DNA of 5,813 nt from Burkholderiaceae bacterium (GTDB lineage Bacteria > Pseudomonadota > Gammaproteobacteria > Burkholderiales > Burkholderiaceae_C). A program made the position numbers and the translations under genes. Below, one piece after another: positions 1-5,797 of this stretch (within the stretch, counting starts at the first letter, position 1; the number at the start of each line of letters is the position of its first letter). The notes under the pieces were generated by a model, which had not been told where the DNA came from, made no database searches, and saw only the letters and a list, made by a program, of their open reading frames with translations. The DNA is taken from contig JAOTTZ010000138.1 in assembly GCA_029864165.1 (NCBI GenBank), forward strand, positions 1 through 5,813, in the 5' to 3' direction.

Positions 1-119
1 GGCCTGTAGCTAGGCACAAACCACAGCAATAGCCAAAGCTATTGCGAGGATTTGTAACGACGCTATGGGGCCAAAGGCGCAGTTTTTAAGTGCTGAATAG
101 CGTGCAACACTACACTAGC
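1..119. other. Leader / intergenic region before hoxU
   Basis: All three forward frames entering the window stop almost at once (stops at 7-9, 11-13 and 30-32), so any upstream gene ends at or before base 32. In the R. eutropha-type operon that gene would be hoxF, but too little is present to identify it. One forward frame is open from 14 to 100 and contains an ATG at 65, which would give an 11-codon peptide. I see no family signature and no good ribosome binding site for it, so I do not call it a gene. The region has no clear -35/-10 pair. Its one structured element is the stem-loop listed separately. Confidence 0.6.
16..55. repeat. Two-tier stem-loop upstream of hoxU
   Basis: GCAATAGC (26-33) and GCTATTGC (38-45) are perfect 8-bp inverted arms around a 4-base CAAA loop. 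Outside a small internal loop, ACAAACC (16-22) pairs with GG-A-TTTGT (48-55) apart from one bulged A, extending the structure. No T-run follows, so it is not a standard intrinsic terminator. In this place, between hoxU and the presumed upstream gene, it could be an mRNA-processing or stabilising hairpin, a leaky attenuator, or a copy of a dispersed intergenic repeat. The pairing is seen directly; the role is inference. Confidence 0.55.
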
Positions 120-839
120 ATGAACGGCAACGATACTGACAAGGCCAGCTTTGCCCTCGACGGCGTAGAGGTCGAGTTTCAAGCCGGCGAAACCATACTT
201 GCTGCGGCCAGCCGCGCGCGCCTCTACATCCCGCACCTGTGCTGGCGCCCAGAGTTCAAGCCGCATGGTTCGTGCCGGGTCTGCATCGTCAAGGCTAACG
301 GCCGCGCGGTGGCCGCGTGCAGCACGCAAGCCACGGCCGGACTTGCGGTGGAGAGCCAAACGGATGAGTTGAACGCACAGCGCAAAACGCTGCTGCAAAT
401 GCTGTTTGTCGAAGGTAACCACTTTTGCCCGTCGTGCGAGAAGAGCGGCAACTGCTTGTTGCAGGCCACAGCCTATGAGATGGGCATGGAGGGCCCGCAC
501 TTCGAGGAGTTCTACCCAAACCGCCCGGTCGATGCCAGTCATCCCGACATCATGCTCGACTTCAACCGCTGCATACTTTGCGAACTTTGCGTGCGTGCAA
601 GCAGCGAAGTCGATGGCAAGAATATTTTCGCCATTGGTGGCAACGGTATTGGCGCGCGCCTGCTGGTCAACAGTACCAGCGGCAAGCTGGTTGATACCGA
701 CATGGCGCTTGCCGATCACGCGATGAACGTCTGCCCCGTCGGCGTGATCCTGCCCAAGCGGTGCGGCTTTGTGATTCCCATCGGCCAACGCCGCTACGAT
801 ATTGAACCGGTGTCAGAGCAGGGAGATGAACCGTCATGA
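120..839 (+). CDS. hoxU: NAD-reducing hydrogenase diaphorase subunit HoxU
   Basis: HoxU is the iron-sulfur electron carrier of the soluble NAD-linked hydrogenase, linking the HoxYH hydrogenase module to the flavin/NAD subunit HoxF in the cytoplasm; it resembles the N-terminal part of complex I NuoG. The 239-residue product shows a [2Fe-2S] ferredoxin domain (Cys41, Cys52, Cys55, Cys67), then a [4Fe-4S] motif in NHFCPSCEKSGNC (Cys103, Cys106, Cys112, with His101 a candidate fourth ligand), then a second [4Fe-4S] site (Cys151, Cys154, Cys157, and Cys205 in NVCPVG). The length is close to the 234 residues of R. eutropha HoxU. I chose ATG at 120; an in-frame GTG at 90 adds ten residues without family resemblance. 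Neither start has a good Shine-Dalgarno sequence, which may mean coupling to an upstream gene. It overlaps hoxY by four bases. All cluster ligands are intact. Confidence 0.93.
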   Translation: MNGNDTDKASFALDGVEVEFQAGETILAAASRARLYIPHLCWRPEFKPHGSCRVCIVKANGRAVAACSTQATAGLAVESQTDELNAQRKTLLQMLFVEGNHFCPSCEKSGNCLLQATAYEMGMEGPHFEEFYPNRPVDASHPDIMLDFNRCILCELCVRASSEVDGKNIFAIGGNGIGARLLVNSTSGKLVDTDMALADHAMNVCPVGVILPKRCGFVIPIGQRRYDIEPVSEQGDEPS

Positions 840-1399
840 ATCCCTTGCCATCGCACCCACCGCGCAAGTTCAAAGTCGCCACCGTCTCGCTGGCAGGCTG
901 TTTCGGTTGCCACACGTCGTTCTTGGACATCGACGAGCGCTTGTTCGACTTGATCGAGCAAATCGAATTCGACCGCTCGCCTTTTACCGACATCAAGGAC
1001 GTCAGCCGCTGCGACATCGGCTTGATCGAAGGCGGGTTGTGCAATGCCGATAACGTACAAGTGCTGCGCGATTTCCGTGTTCACTGCAAGACCCTGGTCG
1101 CCGTCGGCGCGTGCGCCATCACCGGCGGTTTGCCGGCACAGCGCAACCACCTCGACCTGGGCAACATCCTCACAGGCGCTTACCGCACCCACACTGGCTT
1201 GAGTGCCGGCAACGAGGTACCGAATGACCCCGAACTGCCGCTGCTATTGAACAAGGTGCACCCTATACACGAGGTGGTGCACGTGGATTACTTTTTGCCC
1301 GGCTGCCCACCGTCGGCTGACGCGTTCTGGGTTTTCCTCAACGACCTGATGGCTGGACGCACGCCGCACCTCGGCCGCGGGCAGATTCAATACGACTGA
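836..1399 (+). CDS. hoxY: NAD-reducing hydrogenase small subunit HoxY
   Basis: HoxY is the small subunit of the hydrogenase module; it holds the [4Fe-4S] cluster next to the Ni-Fe site in HoxH and passes electrons to HoxU. The 187-residue protein has the expected four cluster ligands: Cys22 and Cys25 in AGCFGC, Cys93 in VGACAITGG and Cys157 in PGCPPSAD. There is no twin-arginine signal and no second or third cluster domain, as expected for the short cytoplasmic group 3 type. Compared with R. eutropha HoxY (about 209 residues) the N-terminus is shorter, the usual GCWGC motif has Phe for Trp, and the extra Cys found just before that motif in R. eutropha is Ala20 here. The start ATG at 836 overlaps the hoxU stop (ATGA) and is preceded by GGGAG at 821-825, ten bases upstream. 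The gene is followed eight bases later by hoxH. Confidence 0.95.
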   Translation: MNPLPSHPPRKFKVATVSLAGCFGCHTSFLDIDERLFDLIEQIEFDRSPFTDIKDVSRCDIGLIEGGLCNADNVQVLRDFRVHCKTLVAVGACAITGGLPAQRNHLDLGNILTGAYRTHTGLSAGNEVPNDPELPLLLNKVHPIHEVVHVDYFLPGCPPSADAFWVFLNDLMAGRTPHLGRGQIQYD

Positions 1400-1407
1400 G
1401 CAGTTCA

Positions 1408-2916
1408 ATGAGCTTTGACCTCGAAACTGCCACCCGTCCACAAGGACTGCGCCGCGTCGCCATCGACCCCATCTCCCGCGTCGAAGGTCACGGCAAGGTG
1501 ACGATTTTGCTGGACGATCGCCACCGCGTTCACCAAGTGCGGCTGCACATCGTTGAGTTCCGCGGTTTCGAGAAGTTCGTCGAGGGCAGACCTTACTGGG
1601 AGGTGCCGGTGATGGTGCAGCGGTTGTGCGGCATCTGCCCGGTATCGCACCACCTGGCGGCGTCCAAAGCGCTCGACCCTGTCGTGGGCGCATCGCCCGT
1701 CACGCCCTCGGCCAACAAAATCAGGCGGCTCATGCACTACGGGCAAGTGATGCAGTCCCACGCGCTGCACTTTTTTCACCTCTCGTCGCCCGACTTGCTG
1801 TTCGGTTTCGATTCAGAAGTCAACCGCCGCAACATCGTCGGCGTGGCGCAAGCGCACCCCGACATTGCCAAAAAAGGCGTCATGCTGCGCAAGTTCGGCC
1901 AAGAAGTCATACGCGCAACAGCGGGCAGGCGTGTGCACGGCACGGGGTCGGTGCCGGGCGGCGTGAACAAGCACGTCAGTGCCGAAGATCACGCGCTGCT
2001 GCGGCGCGACGTGGGCCAGATGATCGCCTGGGCACAAGATGCGGTCAGCATCGCCAAGCAGTTGCACGCGCAAAACCCTCTGCTCTACGACAGCTTCGGC
2101 CGCTTTCGCTCCAACATGCTGTCGCTGGTGCGTGCCGATGGTGCCATGGAGTTGTACGACGGCGTGCTGCGCGCGCGCGATGCCGACGGGCAATTCATTC
2201 TCGATGGCGCCAACGATCAGCGCTACCTCGACTTGATCGAGGAAGAAGTGCGCCCCTGGACCTACATGAAGTTCCCTTACCTGAAAAGCCTCGGTTCCGA
2301 AGTCGGCTGGTATCGCGTGGGGCCGTTGGCGCGGGTGCAGAACTGCGATTTCATCCCCAGCCCCCTGGCTGAGGCACAGCGCCGCGAGTTCATAGACTGG
2401 GGCAAGGGGGCGCCCATCCACGCGACGCTGGCCTACCACTGGGCGCGCATGATCGAGGCGCTGCACAGCATGGAGGTGATCGCGGAGCTGCTCGAGGACC
2501 CCGATATCCTTGCCGGTGACTTGACGGCCAGTGGGCCGCGTGGCCGAGCGGGTGTCGGCATGATAGAGGCGCCGCGCGGGACTTTGATACATCACTACGA
2601 GGTGGGCGAAGACGATTTGGTGAAGATGTGCAACCTTATCGTTGCCACCACGCACAACAACCAAGCGATGAACGAGGCGGTACGCCAAGTGGCGCGGCAG
2701 TACCTGGACGGCCGCGAACTCACCGAAGGCCTGTTGAACCACATCGAGATCGCCGTCCGCGCTTACGACCCATGCTTGTCGTGCTCCACGCATGCACTGG
2801 GCAAAATGCCCCTTGCGGTGGCGTTGGTCGGGTCAGAGGGCGAACTGATAGACCGGCTGACCAAGGACGCAGATGGCGTCTTGCGGCGTGACGTCGATCG
2901 GGAACCGGTGGCGTGA
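1408..2916 (+). CDS. hoxH: NAD-reducing hydrogenase large subunit HoxH (precursor)
   Basis: HoxH carries the Ni-Fe(CN)2CO centre where H2 is split or formed. The 502-residue precursor shows RVEGHGKV near the N-terminus (Glu26), the first metal-binding motif RLCGICPVSHH (Cys74, Cys77, His81), the APRGTLIHHY motif with the conserved active-site Arg390, and the second metal-binding motif DPCLSCSTH (Cys456, Cys459, His462). His462 marks the expected cleavage site of the maturation peptidase; the 40 residues after it would be removed. R. eutropha HoxH has a 24-residue tail, so this one is 16 longer. The N-terminus has roughly a dozen residues before the conserved RRVAIDPISRVEGHG. The gene starts eight bases after hoxY, with only a weak GAG as ribosome binding site, suggesting coupling to hoxY. 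All four Ni-Fe cysteines are present, so an active enzyme is expected. The partner genes and sequence place it in group 3d. Confidence 0.96.
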   Translation: MSFDLETATRPQGLRRVAIDPISRVEGHGKVTILLDDRHRVHQVRLHIVEFRGFEKFVEGRPYWEVPVMVQRLCGICPVSHHLAASKALDPVVGASPVTPSANKIRRLMHYGQVMQSHALHFFHLSSPDLLFGFDSEVNRRNIVGVAQAHPDIAKKGVMLRKFGQEVIRATAGRRVHGTGSVPGGVNKHVSAEDHALLRRDVGQMIAWAQDAVSIAKQLHAQNPLLYDSFGRFRSNMLSLVRADGAMELYDGVLRARDADGQFILDGANDQRYLDLIEEEVRPWTYMKFPYLKSLGSEVGWYRVGPLARVQNCDFIPSPLAEAQRREFIDWGKGAPIHATLAYHWARMIEALHSMEVIAELLEDPDILAGDLTASGPRGRAGVGMIEAPRGTLIHHYEVGEDDLVKMCNLIVATTHNNQAMNEAVRQVARQYLDGRELTEGLLNHIEIAVRAYDPCLSCSTHALGKMPLAVALVGSEGELIDRLTKDADGVLRRDVDREPVA

Positions 2917-3392
2917 AACAAGCCGCGTCAGTCCTCATCTTTGGCTGGGGTAACCCCAGCCGCGGCGACGATGCGCTGGGGCCGGTGTTCATCGAGCGGT
3001 TGCAGGACTTACTCACGCCGGCCATGCTCGGGCGCGTCGAATTGCTGACCGATTTTCAGCTGCAAGTTGAACATGCACTCGACCTGATAGGCCGCGACCA
3101 AGTATTGTTCGTCGATGCATCCACGTCGTGCGCCCACCCGTTCGAAGTTTCGTCGCTGCTGCCGTTGCGCGACCAGAGTTTCACGACGCATGCGCTGTCG
3201 CCCGCGTCGCTGTTGCAGGTGTACCGGGATGTGCAGGGCATCGAGCCCCCGTCTTGCACGCAACTGGCTATATATGGCGAGCGTTTCGAACTTGGCGAAC
3301 CGCTGAGCGATGCGGCGCTGTCGAACCTAGAGCAGGCGCTGTCGTGGACACTGAACTGGTTGGCATCTGATGTGGCGATGGTTTATGCATGA
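2913..3392 (+). CDS. hoxW: HoxH-specific C-terminal endopeptidase HoxW
   Basis: HoxW is the hydrogenase maturation protease (HycI/HybD family) that removes the C-terminal tail of HoxH once nickel is in place. The 159-residue protein begins with the family signature GWGNPSRGDDALG (residues 11-23). By alignment to HybD, whose Ni-sensing ligands are Glu16, Asp62 and His93, the matching residues are Asp20, Asp68 (in LFVDAS) and His93 (in THALSP). The length is close to the 166 residues of R. eutropha HoxW. The start is GTG at 2913, overlapping the hoxH stop (GTGA), with GGGA at 2900-2903 as ribosome binding site. Its position directly after its substrate gene supports HoxH as target. The 3' end overlaps hypA by eight bases. 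In R. eutropha hoxI follows here; it is absent. Confidence 0.92.
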   Translation: MKQAASVLIFGWGNPSRGDDALGPVFIERLQDLLTPAMLGRVELLTDFQLQVEHALDLIGRDQVLFVDASTSCAHPFEVSSLLPLRDQSFTTHALSPASLLQVYRDVQGIEPPSCTQLAIYGERFELGEPLSDAALSNLEQALSWTLNWLASDVAMVYA

Positions 3393-3729
3393 AATGAGTC
3401 TGGCCGGGTCCATACTCCAACTGGTGGAGGATGCGGCAGCGCGCGAGAGCTTCCGTCATGTTGCAGCGCTGCGCATCGAGGCTGGACGCTTGGCCGGTGT
3501 CGAGACACAAGCGCTGCGCTTTGCGCTCGATGCGCTAGCGCCGGGCACTTGCCTGGAGGGCGCGACGATAGACATCGCCGAGCGCGCCGCGATCGGCAGG
3601 TGCGCCGCTTGCGAGCGCGAGGTCGAAATCGAGCAACGCGCTTTGCCCTGCCCGCTGTGCGGTAGTTTTCAGGTCGAGGCCACCAGCGGCACCGAGTTGC
3701 GGGTGGTCGATATGCTGGTGGAGGGTTAG
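3385..3729 (+). CDS. hypA: Hydrogenase nickel incorporation protein HypA
   Basis: HypA is the zinc-containing metallochaperone that works with the GTPase HypB to insert nickel into the hydrogenase large subunit. The 114-residue product starts MHEMSL, giving the N-terminal Met-His-Glu nickel site (His2, Glu3), and has the structural zinc site of two CxxC pairs (Cys73/Cys76 and Cys89/Cys92) in the C-terminal half. Length is normal for the family. A start at 3370 would add five residues in front of the nickel-binding N-terminus, so ATG 3385 is chosen although it has no clear ribosome binding site; it lies inside the end of hoxW, so coupled translation is likely. hypB follows after two bases. This corresponds to the hypA2 copy in R. 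eutropha; whether this organism also has another copy cannot be seen. Confidence 0.95.
   Translation: MHEMSLAGSILQLVEDAAARESFRHVAALRIEAGRLAGVETQALRFALDALAPGTCLEGATIDIAERAAIGRCAACEREVEIEQRALPCPLCGSFQVEATSGTELRVVDMLVEG
3720..3725 (+). promoter_or_regulatory. Ribosome binding site of hypB
   Basis: GGAGGG lies six bases before the hypB ATG and inside the last codons of hypA. It is one of the two best Shine-Dalgarno matches in the window and fixes the hypB start at 3732, which keeps the N-terminal Cys motif at residues 2-7. Confidence 0.8.
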
Positions 3730-3731
3730 CG

Positions 3732-4646
3732 ATGTGTGTCGTTTGTGGATGTGGTGAACCAGGGCAGTCCGCGGTGGCGCCAGCCCGCGCTCACGCTGCG
3801 GCGCTCGAAGCACCTGTGCATTCACACGCTGGTCTCGACTACGGCGCCGGCCCGGCCCGCGTCTCCGTGCCGGGCATGAGCCCGCAGCGCGTTATCAAGC
3901 TCGAAGCCGACGTGCTTGGCGAGAACAACTGCGTCGCGCAACACAACCGGCGGCACTTCGAGTCGCACGGTGTAACGGCGCTGAATCTATTGTCCAGCCC
4001 CGGCTCGGGGAAAACCAGCTTGTTGTGCGCCACGATTGCAGCGCTGCGCAAACGCGCCCCGGCCATGGAAGTTGCCGTGATCGAAGGCGACCAGCAAACC
4101 AGTTTCGACGCCGACCGCATACGTGCCACGGGCGCACAAGCCATTCAGGTCAACACCGGCAAGGGCTGTCACCTTGACGCGCTCATGGTGCGCGATGCGT
4201 TTGCGCGTCTTGCCTTGCACACCGGTTCGCACTCTCACCATCACTCGCACCATCACTCGCACGAACGCGACCACGCGCATGCGCGCAGCCTGCTCTTTAT
4301 CGAGAACGTCGGCAACCTTGTATGCCCCGCGATGTGGGACTTGGGCGAGGCAGCCAAGGTCGTCATCTTGTCGGTCACCGAGGGCGAAGACAAACCGCTC
4401 AAATATGCCGATATGTTCGCTGCTGCCAAGGTGATGGTGCTGAGCAAAATAGACCTCTTGCCGCACTTGCACTTCGATGTGGGGCGCTGCGTAGCGTACG
4501 CGCGGCGCGTGAACCCGCACATCGAAGTGCTGCAACTCAGCGCCAGCACCGGCCAAGGCATGAAAGAGTGGCTAGCCTGGGTGCTGCACGGTACGCAGCA
4601 GGCTGGCATCGCGAGTCACGATGGGGCAAGGGCCTGCCGACCATGA
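3732..4646 (+). CDS. hypB: Hydrogenase nickel incorporation GTPase HypB with internal His-rich insert
   Basis: HypB is the SIMIBI-class GTPase that drives nickel transfer to the hydrogenase large subunit with HypA. The 304-residue protein has the N-terminal nickel site MCVVCGC (Cys2, Cys5, Cys7), P-loop SSPGSGKTS (88-96), [13 protein letters not shown] (118-130), the G-domain metal site [10 protein letters not shown] (Cys146, His147), ENVGNLVCP (191-199, Cys198), guanine motif SKID (238-241) and SASTGQG (270-276). The odd part is residues 163-183: 11 histidines in 21 residues, lying between the Cys-His metal site and the ENVGN motif, where relatives have a short loop. His-rich stretches in HypB normally lie between the CxxCGC motif and the GTPase domain; here that linker has only a few histidines. 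SKID has Ser where most GTPases have Asn. GGAGGG at 3720-3725 is a strong ribosome binding site. The 3' end overlaps hypF as ATGA. Confidence 0.96.
   Translation: MCVVCGCGEPGQSAVAPARAHAAALEAPVHSHAGLDYGAGPARVSVPGMSPQRVIKLEADVLGENNCVAQHNRRHFESHGVTALNLLSSPGSGKTSLLCATIAALRKRAPAMEVAVIEGDQQTSFDADRIRATGAQAIQVNTGKGCHLDALMVRDAFARLALHTGSHSHHHSHHHSHERDHAHARSLLFIENVGNLVCPAMWDLGEAAKVVILSVTEGEDKPLKYADMFAAAKVMVLSKIDLLPHLHFDVGRCVAYARRVNPHIEVLQLSASTGQGMKEWLAWVLHGTQQAGIASHDGARACRP
4236..4259 (+). repeat. Two perfect 12-bp tandem repeats inside hypB
   Basis: CACCATCACTCG occurs twice back to back (4236-4247, 4248-4259), followed by a further partial unit starting CAC at 4260. Each unit is in frame and encodes His-His-His-Ser, making the core of the internal His-rich segment of HypB. 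The unit length is a multiple of three, so gain or loss of copies would keep the reading frame. Confidence 0.9.
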
Positions 4647-5797
4647 GCCTTCCCTGCATACTCGCCTGCGGTGCCTGGCTAAAAAACACCGCTTGCTTGC
4701 TGCGGCACGACGATGTGCGTTGGTCGGTGCCCCACGGCGACCTCTCGACGGCGCAGGCTTGCGTTGCGCTGGAGCAATCGGTCACCGAGCTGCTGTCCGT
4801 CGCAGACGGTTGCATCGACGCGGTGGCGCACGATTTGCACCCTGACTTTTACAGCACGCAGCTTGCCGTTCGAGTCGCTCAGCGCCTTGGCGTGCCTGCT
4901 ATCGGCGTGCAGCACCACCACGCACATATCGGCGTGGCGCTGGCTGAGCGTGGCATGGCCGGTCCGGTCATAGGGCTGGCGTTGGATGGCTTAGGCGTCG
5001 GTACCGACGGCGGCGCTTGGGGCGGCGAACTGCTGTGGGTGCATGGCACGCAGTGGCGTCGGCTCGGGCACCTGTCAGCGCTCGCGCTGCCCGGTGGTGA
5101 TGCGGCGGCGCGCGAACCTTGGCGCATGGCGGCAGCGGCCTTGTTCAGCATGGGCCGCGCCGTTGAGATTGTGCCCCGCTTCGGGCCCAACGTGGGCGAG
5201 CCGGCGGCGCGCATGGTTCACACGCTATTGCAGCGTGGGCTCAACGCGCCGCTGACGACGAGCGCAGGCCGATGGTTTGATGCGGCCGCGGGCGCACTCG
5301 GCCTGTGCGTGAAGCAGACGCATGAAGCTGAAGCGGCCATCGCGCTGGAGCAATTGGCAACGAGCTGGCTCTCAAGCTGCGCTGCGCCCGACACCGACCG
5401 CTATGTATCAGTGGCTGGTGAGGTTATCGATCTGCGGCCACTGCTGTCGCGGCTGTTCGAGCTAGGCGCTCGGGTACAAACCGAAGCCGCCGCGGAAGGT
5501 GCTGCGTTGTTTCACCTGGTGTTGGCCGATTCGCTGGCGCTAGCGGCCAGCCGTGCTGCGGCGCAGGCGGACACGCGTGCGATCGTGTTGGGTGGTGGCT
5601 GCTTCTTCAACAAAGTATTGACGCAAAGATTGAAGGCCGCGCTGGAGCAGCAGCGTTTGCACGTGCTTATGCCGACTGGGGTTGATTGTGGTGATGCCGG
5701 CTTGGCGCTCGGCCAGGCGTGGGTGGCCGCACATACCCATCGCACAAGCCATCCCCAAGCCACGGCGCCCAGAAAGGAGTTGCTGCCATGTGCCTAG
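4643..5797 (+). CDS. hypF: Short HypF: Kae1-like carbamoyltransferase domain only
   Basis: HypF makes and transfers the carbamoyl group that becomes the CN ligands of the Ni-Fe site. Full-length HypF is about 750 residues: acylphosphatase, zinc-finger, Sua5/YrdC-like and Kae1-like domains. This 384-residue protein starts [10 protein letters not shown], the beginning of the Kae1-like half, and so lacks the first three domains. Visible motifs are [10 protein letters not shown] (63-72), the metal-binding QHHHAH (90-95), [10 protein letters not shown] and WGGE (114-129), [14 protein letters not shown] (207-220), GGGCFFN (317-323) and GDAGLALGQ (350-358). R. eutropha H16 is known to have one HypF copy shortened to a similar size. 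The frame is intact, the start ATG overlaps the hypB stop (ATGA), and AAGGG at 4628-4632 serves as ribosome binding site, so this looks like a genuine gene rather than a remnant. Two Gly positions of the usual motifs are Ala here (EAEAA, GDAG). A full-length HypF elsewhere is probable. Confidence 0.9.
   Translation: MSLPCILACGAWLKNTACLLRHDDVRWSVPHGDLSTAQACVALEQSVTELLSVADGCIDAVAHDLHPDFYSTQLAVRVAQRLGVPAIGVQHHHAHIGVALAERGMAGPVIGLALDGLGVGTDGGAWGGELLWVHGTQWRRLGHLSALALPGGDAAAREPWRMAAAALFSMGRAVEIVPRFGPNVGEPAARMVHTLLQRGLNAPLTTSAGRWFDAAAGALGLCVKQTHEAEAAIALEQLATSWLSSCAAPDTDRYVSVAGEVIDLRPLLSRLFELGARVQTEAAAEGAALFHLVLADSLALAASRAAAQADTRAIVLGGGCFFNKVLTQRLKAALEQQRLHVLMPTGVDCGDAGLALGQAWVAAHTHRTSHPQATAPRKELLPCA
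5773..5779 (+). promoter_or_regulatory. Ribosome binding site of hypC
   Basis: AAAGGAG lies eight bases before the hypC ATG and within the last codons of hypF. It is a strong Shine-Dalgarno match and confirms that the ATG at 5788, in a different frame from hypF, is used as a start. Confidence 0.85.

Noticed and set aside
26..45. Hairpin as an intrinsic terminator
   Set aside because: No run of T follows the stem, and the arms are AT-rich rather than GC-rich.
65..100. Eleven-codon open frame starting at ATG 65
   Set aside because: No clear ribosome binding site at proper spacing, no recognisable peptide, and chance occurrence is likely at this length.
90..119. Alternative GTG start for hoxU at 90
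   Set aside because: It adds ten residues without similarity to HoxU and has no better ribosome binding site than ATG 120. It cannot be fully excluded.
63..788. Reverse-strand open frame (241 codons) opposite hoxU
   Set aside because: It mirrors hoxU almost exactly, has no recognisable domain and no suitable context. It is a composition shadow.
1813..2793. Long reverse-strand open frame (326 codons) opposite hoxH
   Set aside because: It lies wholly opposite a confidently identified gene with intact active-site motifs, and its translation shows no family signature. GC-rich coding sequence commonly leaves such open antisense frames.
3370..3384. Alternative ATG start for hypA at 3370
   Set aside because: It would place five residues ahead of Met-His-Glu, whose position at the free N-terminus is needed for nickel binding in HypA.
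4224..4280. Short tandem repeats as a CRISPR-like or mobile-element feature
   Set aside because: The repeat is a 12-bp in-frame coding repeat within hypB with no spacers, and it fully explains a His-rich peptide segment.
4322..4642. Upstream extension of the hypF reading frame
   Set aside because: This part overlaps conserved HypB motifs in another frame and does not resemble the missing Sua5-like or zinc-finger domains. The ATG at 4643 with its ATGA overlap is the natural start.
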